Source of the DNA: Lumbricus terrestris
Taxonomy: Eukaryota > Annelida > Clitellata > Crassiclitellata > Lumbricidae
Length of the DNA: 64,000 bases
Assembly (NCBI GenBank): GCA_949752735.1
Contig: OX457036.1
Location: 6,850,692 to 6,914,691, forward strand
Direction of reading: 5' to 3'
Shown: positions 21,358 to 31,655 of the stretch, one piece after another
How the letters are laid out: every line of letters begins with the position of its first letter
Numbering within the stretch: the first letter of the stretch is position 1
Position numbers and translations under genes: made by a program
Notes under the pieces: model-generated
The model's input: only the letters and a program-made list of their open reading frames with translations
What the model was told of the DNA's origin: nothing
Databases searched by the model: none

Positions 21358-21600
21358 TTAAAATTCTATAAAATCGTGGTCTAGTACCTCGCTCTTAAGT
21401 GCTGTCATATGCCGAGCAAATTTCTGTCCAGGGTAACGGCCTCTGTTGTCATAGACCCTGGTCAAATCGGATCCATCCATCCAACTCCGCCACTGGTTGC
21501 ACTCTGCCAGTGCCAGTCCCAAGCCTGGATAAAGGAGGAGGGCGTCGCTAATGGTCTTTGTTACCACACAGTTACGTTAAACTGCAAATGCCGCCGCTAA
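21358..21600 (-). repeat. Composite B+A repeat with a single open frame of 69 codons
   Basis: Here B (21484-21590) directly abuts A (21375-21482). On the minus strand they fuse into one open frame (21567-21358). It starts MVTKTISDALLLYPGLGLAL, continues with a Cys-Asn-Gln-Trp motif, then the A-encoded block SDLTRVYDNRGRYPGQKFAR. The first 22 residues look like a secretion signal (hydrophobic core, small residues before a possible cleavage site at ALA-E). Whether this is a gene, a relic of one, or a SINE-like repeat that happens to be open is unresolved. The plus strand of B can fold (CACTGG with CCAGTG), so a structured RNA is an alternative. Confidence 0.5.
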
Positions 21601-21861
21601 AAAATTCGTTCATCTCCCCCCCCCTCTCCGAGTATTGAATTCTACGCTCTGGTCGCATGGATCTAATGTAACAGATAACAGATCATCGAATGAGGACTCA
21701 TAATATTGTTGCTTTGACATCAAACCAAAATTTAAAAAAAACCGTTGTTGAACTCACATTCACCGCATGCCATGCACTATACTATCCAACCCTGCCTCGC
21801 ACTCCATACTTTGCACTGAAATGCCATGCTCTACCTTACCCTGCCTTACTCTGACCTTTGC

Positions 21862-21985
21862 CTGACAGACAGACAGACAGAAAGACAGACAGACAAGACA
21901 GACAGACAGACAGATAGATAGACATATAGATAGACTGACGGACTGACGGGCGGACGGACGGACGAACGGACGGACAGACAGTAAA
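21862..21985. repeat. (GACA)n / (GACG)n microsatellite
   Basis: GACA repeats passing into GATA and then GACG/GGAC units. Confidence 0.9.
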
Positions 21986-22204
21986 TTTCGAAATCGAATT
22001 ATAGTCGGTTGATAATTAGCGATACACTAAGTCATAGCGAGGCTAATAAAAGTCGCTCTCCTCCTTTTTCTAGATTTGTAACGCACTTCCCGGTAACTGT
22101 TGATCCGCAGTTTGACGACCACCTATGATTGTAAAATTTAGCGACATCTTGCGGTTGACAGATATCCTAATGTTGACCTCAGGTTGATTCGATCAAGTCA
22201 TCAG

Positions 22205-22313
22205 TTAAAACTTCGAACGAAGAAAGCTCTTAAGTGCTGCAATATGCCGAGCAAATTTCTGTCCAGGGTAACGGCCTCTGTTGTCATAGAACCTGGTCAA
22301 ATCGGATCCAGCC
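22205..22313 (-). repeat. A-type dispersed repeat, copy 4
   Basis: AACTTCGAACGAAGAAAGCTC start, then the standard unit, ending AAATCGGATCC. Confidence 0.75.
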
Positions 22314-22504
22314 ATGCATGGTCAATGAATTTTGCAATCGGTTGTGATAATAGGTTGGTGAGTTGCAATTTGCCGACGCCGCGTTAGTGTACAGAGACGA
22401 TTGTTGTCGCACTAAAGTGACTAAACCTTTTTTTTTGGGCAACCAAAGCAAAGCAAATTTAAAATAGATCAGATGCAACATCATAAACACAAAGTTAACA
22501 CAAT

Positions 22505-22775
22505 AAATTAAAACAGTGCTTAAATAATGATGCTGATAGTTTACAACTGGTTGCTCAGGGGACTCAGAAGGGGTCTTGCAACCCCGCTAGGTGGGCCCCC
22601 TGGGCGGAAATACCATGATGAGGAAGGCCATTAGGTTGCCGTAAAGTGGTCTCAATATATAATATAACGAGACAAACGACATTGAAAAAGAAAATGTTCT
22701 GAAAAACCTTAACTAAACATTAAACACCTTAACTAATAGCACGGTTACACGTTCGAAGGTCATAGCGCCTAGAAG
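22505..22775 (+). repeat. Dispersed repeat D, copy 1
   Basis: Aligns with 39718-39960: CAGTGCTTA, ATGATGCTGATAGTT, GGGGTCTTGCAACCC, GGGCGG, CGTAAAGTGGTCTC, ACCTTAACTAA. Family unknown. Confidence 0.6.
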
Positions 22776-22891
22776 AAAAACATTTTAGGCAGAAAAATTT
22801 ACTGAATGGTCGGGATATTGCACAATAGGTTGAAATTGGATATAACCTAGGTCATTACCAAATTAATTCAAAAAGAGTGAAGGAAGGTAAT

Positions 22892-23945
22892 TTAACCCTC
22901 ATCCGAACAAGGGGGGGTCTGGCCAGACCCCCCTCCATATATTTGCTGCATAACTTTTTTAGGAGCGATATCTTCTCAGATTGCTTTTATGACTTTGTTC
23001 CTATATTAATTGGCTACAATTAGCACATCTAAAAGACCAAATCGATTTAGTTATATGGAAGTTATGAAGATAATACTGGCCGAGACTACAATGATGACAG
23101 TTTGGACAGTGAGCGCAACAATAAAGAATGTGAATATGAAGAGATGCCAATGCCTGAAGAACAACATTCAGATGTTTCTTATGATGAAGACAATGTTAAA
23201 ATTGAAGATGATGATAAACACAATGATGAGACTGAACCTGATAGTGAAGATATGATGACGAAATTGTCTATTGTATTGAAGCCGAGAGACCTAAATACAT
23301 GTAAAGATCCGCATAATTTTTGGCGGTCAAAAGCAATGCCAAGAGGACGTGCTCTGTTGCACAATGCAGTAAAAGAAGATGTGGAATAAAATAATACGGA
23401 TACATTGAAAATATTCCAGATAGTTTTGACAGTTTTACATGTATAACAGCCGAGATGAAAGACATCATCATTCGACATACAAACCCGAAAGCAACAGCTA
23501 ACGGATTATGTATGATAAGCTTACGTGTTTACGTGTTAAGTTTATTTCACTATTTCACTATTTGTTATAGATATTTTCTAGAAAACAGTCTTGCTGGCTC
23601 TGATCATAAGAGCATTCAGTACTAATTATTTTTACTAAAATTATGGTTTCTTTAGTTTGATTTCCAAATTTTATACATAGACTACTATTGCGACGATGAA
23701 CATGTATGACAAACCGTGACAATTAATGTACCTAAACATTTAACTTAAAATTCATCATAAAACTTATTTATATCGCATAAAGAGACTGATACATTGTTGT
23801 CTTGAGTTACTCTGATATCATCTTACAAAATTGGCACATAGAAATTACTATTTCCTATGAAAAACCCACATCAAAACGGGGGGTCTGGCCAGACCCCCCC
23901 TTGTTCAAATTAAGTTGCATTTTAGCTTGTTCGGATGAGGGTTAA
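22892..23945 (+). mobile_element. TTAA-flanked piggyBac element, internally decayed (family 1)
   Basis: Flanked by TTAA (22892-22895 and 23942-23945). The 16-bp terminal inverted repeat CCCTCATCCGAACAAG is followed on both sides by a near-palindrome GGGGGTCTGGCCAGACCCCC (22911-22933 and about 23878-23900). TTAA targeting and a CCC start are piggyBac traits. Inside are remnants of the transposase N-terminus: an acidic segment (23102-23389) and, in another frame, the block EMKDIIIRHTN (about 23452-23484), which resembles the piggyBac start of the catalytic half. Confidence 0.85.
23102..23515 (+). pseudogene. piggyBac transposase N-terminal remnant
   Basis: The first frame (96 codons with stop) is rich in Asp and Glu (for example VSYDEDNVKIEDDDKHNDET), as is usual for the disordered N-terminus of piggyBac transposases, and ends at 23389. 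A second frame then reads NIPDSFDSF...EMKDIIIRHTNPKA, matching the conserved M-x-x-I-V-R-H-T-N start of the transposase core. The DDD catalytic part is absent, so the protein is not functional. Confidence 0.65.
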
Positions 23946-24144
23946 TAGTTAAACTACTTAATGACTAAGTGGCTAGCAACAATGAATACCCAAGGTGCGT
24001 TAAGATAATTTATTGGCTTTTATCGAGTATCAGGGTTCTCAATCTTAGCTTAAAGAGACTAAGACTAGGTTGTAGTCTGATGGAAAGCGGAATTTCATTC
24101 CATGTTTGAGCCCCATTGTATTTAACAGAGAAGCGACGGATATT

Positions 24145-24327
24145 GGTATGGCCAGTGGTGTAGTCCTAAAAAATGAAGTGTGGGAACGCCTGGAAATTGA
24201 AGTGGGGGACGCCATGGAAATTGAAGTAGAAACTGTAGCAAAAAGTGCAATCTTGCAAGAATTTTGCAAAAAAGTGGGGGGACGGCGTCCCCCCGCGTTC
24301 CCGCCCCACTACACCACTGGGTATGGC
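24145..24327. mobile_element. hAT MITE, 167 bp with perfect 8-bp TSD
   Basis: Inverted ends CAGTGGTGTAGT / ACTACACCACTG (24153 and 24319) are flanked by GGTATGGC on both sides (24145-24152, 24320-24327). It interrupts the LINE ORF. Subterminal GGGGGGACGGCGTCCCCCC palindrome at about 24275-24293. Confidence 0.92.
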
Positions 24328-24433
24328 GTAAGGCAGATGGTAAGAGTTGGCCTGTCTGGTATGATAAGAATGTACCTCAGTAGTAGAGAGGAAAAAATTA
24401 TTAAACACAGAGGGTAATAAACCATGAAAATAT

Positions 24434-25420
24434 TTAACCCTCAGGCTACCAAGCTTTTTTTGTAACACTGACTACCAAGGGGGGGTGGTTACCACCCCCC
24501 CCCCCTGGATTTTGGGTTTGGTTTGAGATATCATAACTTGTAATACACCATTTGATTCAGTATTCATTTCTGCACAACATGGTATATTTAGGTTTAGAAA
24601 ATATGAAGGCGCCTCGAAATTATGAATTTTTTACCATGGGTACCCGTCGATTCCACAAAATGTATACTTACGCATAGGGAATATATTAGATTCTGTGTGT
24701 TTTATACATGATTTATATATAAAAAGTTGTTTACATAATAATAAAGTCCAATATTCAACTATAAAAACTAGTAATAAGTCTGTTTTATGTTAAATCAAAA
24801 CAAAAAAACATGTTATAGCTGCTGAAAAACGTTTACGCAGACATATCGGTTCGCGTTGCAAAAAAACCCAACATTTTTATACATTTTAATTTATTTTTTG
24901 CACTTCCGGTCATCAAATTTTAAATTATTTAGTATTACAAAATAGCCCTGAATGCCCTCTACAGAATGGCATAATTTATTTCTATAAAAAAATAAATTAT
25001 GGATAAGTTATAATAGAAAAAACATGACAATTTTATGAAAATAAAACACCTTTATATATATTTTAATTTATTTTGAGCACTTCCGGTTGTCAAAAGACAA
25101 CTCAATGAGCATGGAAATGTAGCCCCACATTCCCTCTATAGAATGGTATAATTTGCGTCTCTTAATATTAAGGGGCGGAAAAGTTACAGACGATATTCTA
25201 GGGGGGAAGTGGTATCCACCCCTCTGGTACCTTGTGTATATCGGCTGTAACTTTTGAACGGTAGGGGGCATCAGAAAAATTTTTTTAGCTCAAAATGTGT
25301 CCCAATGAACCCTCTACAGCTACCAATTTTTTCAAAATTTTATTCCAGACGGAACGAGAAAAAATTGCGAAAAACCTAAGGGGGGTGGCAACCACCCGCC
25401 CTTGGTAGCCCGAGGGTTAA
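24434..25420. mobile_element. TTAA-flanked piggyBac-like MITE (family 2), 979 bp
   Basis: TTAA at 24434-24437 and 25417-25420. Ends CCCTCAGGCTACCAAG versus CCCTCGGGCTACCAAG (15 of 16). Subterminal palindromes GGGGGTGGTTACCACCCCC (about 24480) and GGGGTGGCAACCACCC (about 25382). The interior contains further inverted similarity (CACTTCCGGTYGTCAAA blocks) and no transposase. Fragments of the family lie at 11700-11845, 56135-56295 and 59130-59420. Confidence 0.88.
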
Positions 25421-26825
25421 CCATGAACTCGCCTATCTGCACATGCCTAATTTGATAAACATTGAGAAGGTTAAATTCCCGGAATTTAGATTTGGTCGAA
25501 GTCCCATAGGGCAAGTATCCTATATATCGAATTGCTCGCTTTTGGAGCTTGAGTAAATTCAGTATACTACATTTATAGGTAGAGGCCCAAATTATGTTGC
25601 AGTATGTGAGGTAAGGGTAAATGAGTGAATAATATAATGTGAGACGAATATGAGGAGGTACTAGCTGGGAGGTACGGGATAATATTCCAAGGTTTTTAGC
25701 GATTTTATTTGATACAATTTTTATGTGGTCTTTCCAGGTTAGGTGTTGATCAATATACACTCCTAAGAATTTAGTAGATATAACCTGAGTGAGCGGGACC
25801 CCTTCAATGCATACCCTCAGATTTCCTATTGGACAATTCTTTCTATGAGATTTAAAGATTATGTAATTGGTTTTGTCAAGATTTAAGGACAGTTTATTTA
25901 CATGGAACCATTCGGCTATGTTTATCAATTCAGAGTTAACGTCGAGAATAAGAGCATCAAGTGATGAGTTAGAGTAGAATACATTAGTGTCATCAGCAAA
26001 GAGTATAAAGTACAACAGAGGGGATGCATTAGGAAGATCATTGACGTAGATTAGAAACAATAAGGGACCGAGAATAGATCCTTGGGGGACTCCAAAGTTA
26101 ATTTCCCGTAGATTAGATAAAGTGCCATTGCAGGAGACCAATTGAGATCGGGCAGTAAAATAACTAGAGAACCAACTTAATTGGGTACCCCGGATCCCAT
26201 AAATGCTTAATTTTTGTAGTAGGATATTATGATTGACGGTGTCGAAGGCCTTTGCCAGGTCAAAAAAGATTCCTATTGCATACTGGTTATTTTCAATTGC
26301 ATTGGAAATTTTGTCCTGCATACTCATCAGGGGCATGTAGGTAGAGTGTCCAGATTGGAATCCATGCTGAGAAGGGAAGAGGACATTACCTTTAGAAAAG
26401 AAATTATCGAGACGTTCATACATGGCTTTTTCAAAAAATTTAGAGAAAAATGGTAGTACTGAAATGGGTCTATAATTTGTAACATCATCTTTAGTCCCTT
26501 TTTTATAAACTGGAACCACTTTAGCGATTTTTAATGATTGAGGAAATACCCCGGTGCTAAAAGAACAGTTAATTAAATCAGATAAGAGGTGAGCAATAGA
26601 GGGCAGGGATAGAAGTGCAATGCTGGGATCAATGTCATCAACTCCTTTGCCGTGTGAACAGTTAATGGAGTGCCCCAGACGGATAACTTCCTCGGGAGAG
26701 GTTTCGCAGAGTCCAAAAGATTCGATATGTGGCGAGGGCATGAATTTATCAAACGAAGTCATGGTAGCAGGGATTTTAGATGAACCTTCGACTCGCTTAC
26801 TACTGATGGTGCTGTGGTTTCTAGT

Positions 26826-26945
26826 GGACGGACGGATCCGATTTGACCAGGGTCTATGACAACAGAGGCCGTTACCCTGGACAGAAATTTGCGCGGCGTA
26901 GGGCCTACTACAGCACTTAAGAGCTTTCTTCTTTCGAAGTTTTTA
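26826..26945 (+). repeat. A-type dispersed repeat, copy 5, with 11-bp TSD
   Basis: The unit from GGACGGATCC to TTCGAAGTTTTTA is flanked by GGTTTCTAGTG on both sides. This is the clearest evidence that A moves as a discrete element. Confidence 0.8.
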
Positions 26946-27338
26946 GGTTTCTAGTGAAGCAGCTAAGAAGTCATTTGTCTTTTGGTGAATGAATAGTATA
27001 TGATTAAATCGTTTTCAAGGTGTGCAACAACTTACAATGAAAATGGTAGAGTATTGGATGTGATCGACTAACGATAATTTATGGTCAACAATGTCGATTA
27101 CGATGACGTAGTTTTACTGCAGTGTGTGCACGAATAATAAAAATATGTTTAACAGATGTTTTTCATCGCATTATCTCTTCCGTCTGATTATCATTCAGTC
27201 TGTCTGTTTGTTTATCTACCTTTCTGCTTGCATGTCTGCCCATAATATTATGTCAGTCTGTCTCCGTATATCCAAATGCATGCCTTTCTGTCTGTTGGCG
27301 TAATTATGCGCGATGGTATACTATTTATTTTATATAAT
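26946..27338. other. No gene recognised
   Basis: A CTGTCTGTTTG...TGTCTGCC pyrimidine-rich stretch at about 27195-27300; otherwise nothing. Confidence 0.4.
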
Positions 27339-28052
27339 TACTAGATGTGTAACCCGGCGTTGCCCGGGAAATTTATGGTTTTAAACACTACTCCACTGTG
27401 GTACCCAACGTTGACCGCTAAATTTAGGGTTTTCGCCAACCCTCTAGCCCACCCCGCTTCCTCAAAAAGCCAAACGTAACCCGCCCCTGCGGGACGCTAC
27501 GGAAATTATTACTGGGCTTGTATGACGTCATTCGGGCTGTAGACTCCTTTACTAAAGCTCGATACTGCTTACCAAAGCGTTAGCGATTAAATCTGTCTTA
27601 AAACGCTAATAACTCGAGTTCTAAAGTGAAATTTAGGGTTTTAAACACTACTCCACTCTGGTGTCCATCGTTGACTGCTAAATTTCGGGTTTTCGCCAAC
27701 CCTCCACCCCACTTCGCTTCCCCAAAAAGCCAAACTTGACTCACCCCTACGGGGCGCTACGAAAATTATTACTGTGCGGGTATGACGTCATGCGGTGTAG
27801 ACTCTTGACTTACGCGCTAGTGTGGTCAATTACTGACGAAATCTGTCTTAAAATGCTAATAACTTTTGTTTTGAACTGAATTAAAACCTGAAAATAGTTG
27901 CGATGAACTTATAATTTGGGTAAGAATCGATTTCAAGAATTTTTTTAAACCGACGCTGTTTCATTTCCGAGCCTATTCTGCAGGGGAGAGTCAATTCTGT
28001 CAAAAGCGTACAAACAAACAAACATATGGAATTTCTGCCTTATAATATAGAT

Positions 28053-28640
28053 GTGGGGCGCGGTGGTGTATCGGTGAGTTCCGTGCATTTGGAGCATGCA
28101 TGGGCGGAGACTTAGTGGGGTAAGGGGGACATCCTCAATGGATGTGGTTGGGGGACGGCCATGCATTTCCCCCCCCCCCCCATTCGTTAAGCGTTCGGAC
28201 ATGTACACACTTCACGAACACTTCGAACAAATGATGTAACGAATGACTAAAAAAAGGTTGTAAACTTTTCTGGATGAGAAAATTGTTTTTTCCTCGACAT
28301 TTTGGCCAGATAACTCAAAAAAGGTCGTCAGAAATCATAAATTTTTCCCGGCAAAAAGATGGAAAATTTCGTCGGCGACTAAGTCATTCGCCCGTCAAAA
28401 ATCTCGCGTCCTTCCTTCGGTCACTCGTTCGCCCCCCGCAAGTTGTAGACCAAGTCTCCGCCCAATGGATTCGGATAATTCCAGGTTCGAATACACGTCA
28501 AGTCGTCGAGTCGGGACCCTGAGAAAGTCTTTCATTCGCAATTGCTCGTGCGATTCGACGTGAAACTTCTATGCAGTGTCCGTCCTGTAGTCGGGAGCGC
28601 CTCAGTATAGTGACCTTAAAGGGGCGTTTTAGCATTTCCA
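28053..28640 (+). mobile_element. tRNA-derived SINE split by a TIR element
   Basis: The head GGGCGCGGTGGTGTATCGG (A box) lies at 28056. The B box GGTTCGAATAC and body (TTTCATTCGCAATTGCTCG, CGGGAGCGCCTCAGTATAG) resume at about 28483. Between them sits a separate element (28099-28467). Confidence 0.75.
28099..28467. mobile_element. TIR element (hAT family 2) inside the SINE
   Basis: Perfect 13-bp inverted ends TGGGCGGAGACTT / AAGTCTCCGCCCA (28101-28113, 28452-28464). The body shares GGGGACGGCC...CATGCATTT and the AAAAAGGTCGTCAGAAAT module with the copy at 44952-45270. No clear target duplication was found here. Confidence 0.7.
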
Positions 28641-28999
28641 TCTCCAGCTCTTCCCTTTTCAATGATTCCTAGCGGAAAATTAACTTAGCCCTCTCTATGC
28701 AGCGCGAAAGATGACCAAGTTATTCAATTCAAACAAATTCACAAGAACGAATATTTAAAGAAGACGTAAAATAATCACAAATTTGTTGCCGTGCAAGGCG
28801 TTTGCTCAATGTACTTCAGCTGCCACCTAGGGAATGAAAGAAGAACTGAACCAGACCAGTAGAAGTTTGACAACCATTTGCTAACCTCTCGGCTAATTTT
28901 CTCTAGGACACCTTCCATAGTGTTTTAAAATGTTTTATAATTGTCAGATCGTACCCATTTTTTAAATCCCGTCCGGAAATCTCATATTAAAATTCCGAA

Positions 29000-29105
29000 A
29001 TTCGGCCACTGGTTGCACTCTGCCAGCGCCAGTCCCAAGCCTGGATAAAGGAGGAGGGCGTCGCTAATGGCCTTTGGTACCACACAGTGACGTTAAACTG
29101 CAACT
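29000..29105 (-). repeat. B-type dispersed repeat, copy 3
   Basis: GGCCACTGGTTGCACTCTGC to GTTAAACTGCAACT. The minus frame is open: ISDALLLYPGLGLALAECNQ. Confidence 0.75.
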
Positions 29106-29552
29106 AATACTACCATAATTATGTTTGTTTGTTTGGTTGTTTTGTACGGATTTTGTCTCCGTAACAAAATAGGCCCGGAAATGAAACAGCGTCGGTTTAC
29201 CAAAATTTTTGCAATTGATTCTTACCCAAATTACAAGGTCAACGCGACTATTTTCAGCTTTTAATTCACTTTAAAACCAGAGTTATTAGCGTTTTAATAC
29301 AGATTTAATCAATAATCGCTCACGCTAACGCTTTAGTAAAGAGTCTACAGGCCGCATGACGTCATACTCGCCCAGTAATAGTTTCCGTAGCACTCCGCAG
29401 TGGCGGGTAACGTTTGTCTTTTTGGAGAAGCGGGGGTGGGATGGAGGGTTGGCGAAAACCCGAAATTTAGCTGTCAACAATGGGTGCCACAGTGGAGAAG
29501 TGTTTAAAACCCTAACTTTCCCGGGCAACGCCGGGTAACACATCTAGTACGT

Positions 29553-30376
29553 TAATATAACTGTTTATCTATCGATCCAAGCTTGAAAAAATCAGATGAA
29601 GTATTTGTTATTGCATCATCAGAACATGTGAAACCGCTGTTCCGTAAATGCAACATCAGGTTTCTTTCGGTCGTTGGTCAACTATATCGAATAAGAATCA
29701 TCTATTGCTCCGTCTTCTACCAAGTAATTTTTCACCTGTACTTTATTTACTTTTTATCATTCATTAATATCACTTATATAGCGACCATCCGAGACTCTAC
29801 AATTTATTACTTTTTATTAGCGCTCCCGACCCAACCTTGGTTAAATACGGTCTATAGATCTATAATTATGTGGGCTAAAGAAATAATTTGCTCTTAAATA
29901 TTAGGCCCATGTGTTTTGGCATGGAGATTGGAGAGCCTCTGAATAAATATCTCGAAGAGAATCAATTTTACGTTCATTTACTTTATTCTATACATTTGTG
30001 CATGTATAGCCTTTTAGATATGCCTCGTGTTTGCGCTGCATTGAAAAGTACACCAAATGTGAAAATCGAAGTTGGTAGACTTTTATGCCATAAGCTGCGA
30101 AACTCAGTTGGATGGATAGTTGTTCTGTGTCATTACATAGTTGAATAGCATCGTCTCCATCTTGCTCCAGGACTGGCACTGGCATTATCATACTATAAGT
30201 AAGGCAGTGACGGAGTTTAAAATCATGGATGTATACGGACGCAGAGCCGAACGCCATCTTGCGGTGATCAAGGCTGGTGACGTCTATTATGCAACTCTTT
30301 AGAACAAATTACACCGATCATAATTATTATACAATGTCATGTACATCAAAGATTATACAGTATCTGTTTTGGACAA
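29553..30376. other. No gene recognised; possible LINE tail fragment at 29770-29860
   Basis: Frames of 104 and 86 codons have no motif. ATATAGCG...GCGCTCCCGACCCAACC at 29775-29845 resembles the inverse of the CR1/L2 tail hairpin. Confidence 0.4.
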
Positions 30377-30885
30377 TTGATATGCTGCAATTCTATACCA
30401 TTCACTTATAAAAATTTATATTGTCCCAACACAAAGGTGTCTAAGATCAGTTTGTCCAAACTTGACTATGACCGGTTGTTAAAATTATGTTATAACGTGA
30501 TCGGATTTAGATTGTTACATAGTTTTAGAGACACACGGATTATAGATGGACGAGAAGCGTTAGCGTCTGAACTTTCTTTACCGTGCACCGAAAATGTAGC
30601 TGGTGACCTGTCTTCTTACCAACTGATTGACCATCCCAAGGCGCGGACCACTGCTATGTCATTGCAGACATCGACGAATAAAACGCGCAGACTGATGCAA
30701 TGAGAAATTGCAATATTGAAACAGGAACGTATCGTATCTAAAAGCAGAGACTTACACGATGGGAATCTCAAGAACTTCAAACAGAAAGGGAATTGGAAAG
30801 CACAGCAGAAAACTAGTCACGACAATAAAGAATTAGGAGCAGTGGGCATTCCCAGATTCCCGGAAGGGCAGAAGATCTGTGTCCA
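30377..30885 (+). other. Weak candidate exon(s), unknown product
   Basis: A 108-codon frame (30377-30703) is followed by a charged 68-codon frame (30716-30922). Before its end there is a good splice donor (CCAAGTAAGT, about 30882-30891) followed by a pyrimidine run. The charged stretch (LKQERIVSKSRDL-like, in overlapping frames) could be coiled coil. No homologue is recognised; it may be chance. Confidence 0.2.
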
Positions 30886-31234
30886 AGTAAGTTTTTTTTT
30901 TATCTTAACTCTCCTAGACTAGTTATAGTTTGGATGGATGGAACGGATACATAGGATTGTCTGATACCCAAATAAAGGTTTTTTAGTCCTGATTGTATAA
31001 AGTTAAAACTTGACACCGTTGCAGTAGTGCTCTCAAAAACTTTCATGCTTCCCTCGTGTCATAACGTATTCGGTTAGAGATTTTTACAGAATACTTTTAC
31101 GCACGCACACCCTCACACAGGCACAACGCGCGCACAAAGACGCGCGCACAAACATGGAACTACAATAATACAAACAATATCTGCAGCACGTTAAATTGGA
31201 CATATTCCTAAATAATTATGATCATGTATCCAGC

Positions 31235-31655
31235 TATAATTATGTGGAGACTGGCTTTCTACTCGGCAGCGCATTGAATTTAGGATCGCTGCCCTAGTTA
31301 GGCAATGCCAGCTTAGAATTGCCCCACACTACTTGCACGAGCTTTGTTGCTCCACTTGTACCCAAGACCACCGCCCCTCCGTTCTGCGCAGAAGAGATTA
31401 CATTACTATTGGTCCCCTTTGCACGGACTGCAACGATGCAGCATAGAGCATTTTCTGTGATCGGCCCAGTTGTCTGGAATGGGCTCCCACAGAAGCTACG
31501 TCTACTTGCTGGGGTTATTACTGAAACATTTTTTTTTTATTAAACTCAAAACTGTCCTCTTTGCCGTGCTAGAGTCGTGAGCGCTTCTGAGTAGTTCCCT
31601 TAAAGAAGCGCTATATAAATTCTTGAATGAATGAATGAATGAATGAATAGTGTGT
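31235..31655 (+). pseudogene. CR1/L2-like LINE 3' fragment
   Basis: A decayed C-terminal region with HRAFSVIGPVVWNGLPQKLR (about 31440-31510), matching RRAFSVVGPTTWNGLP of the LINE at 9857-11166. It is followed by GAGCGCTTCTGAGTAG...GAAGCGCTATATAAATTC and (TGAA)n. Upstream sequence matches the same family out of frame. Confidence 0.8.

Larger units (their letters stand above)
24050..26825 (-). mobile_element. CR1/L2-like LINE, interrupted by a hAT MITE and a piggyBac MITE
   Basis: The minus-strand frame 26762-25421 carries YRPISVLP, FFDLAKAFDTVNHNIL, GVPQGSILGPLLFLIYVNDL and the catalytic FADD (codons at 25989-26000), then thumb and connection sequence ending QIGEFM at the piggyBac insertion (25420). 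The reading resumes beyond that insertion (24433, then KYFHGLLPSVFNNFF) and is broken again by the 167-bp hAT MITE (24153-24319). The last part is SVASLLNTMGLKHGMKF to about 24050. The 5' end, with the endonuclease, is missing, and an A repeat has inserted at 26826 with an 11-bp duplication (GGTTTCTAGTG). Confidence 0.88.
27339..29552. mobile_element. Long-inverted-repeat element, 2.2 kb, ends CTAGATGTGT...ACCCGGCG
   Basis: The left end CTAGATGTGTAACCCGGCG and the right end, its inverse (CGCCGGGTAACACATCTAG, finishing near 29549), have TA on each outer side. Beyond the tips the arms remain similar for several hundred bases (blocks TTTCGCCAACCCTC, GTATGACGTCAT, AAACGCTAATAACT, AAACCGACGCTGTTTCATTTCC). 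The left arm contains a tandem duplication of about 290 bp (27360-27640 and 27640-27900). The core holds a SINE (28053-28640) and a B repeat (29000-29105). Family uncertain. Confidence 0.7.
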
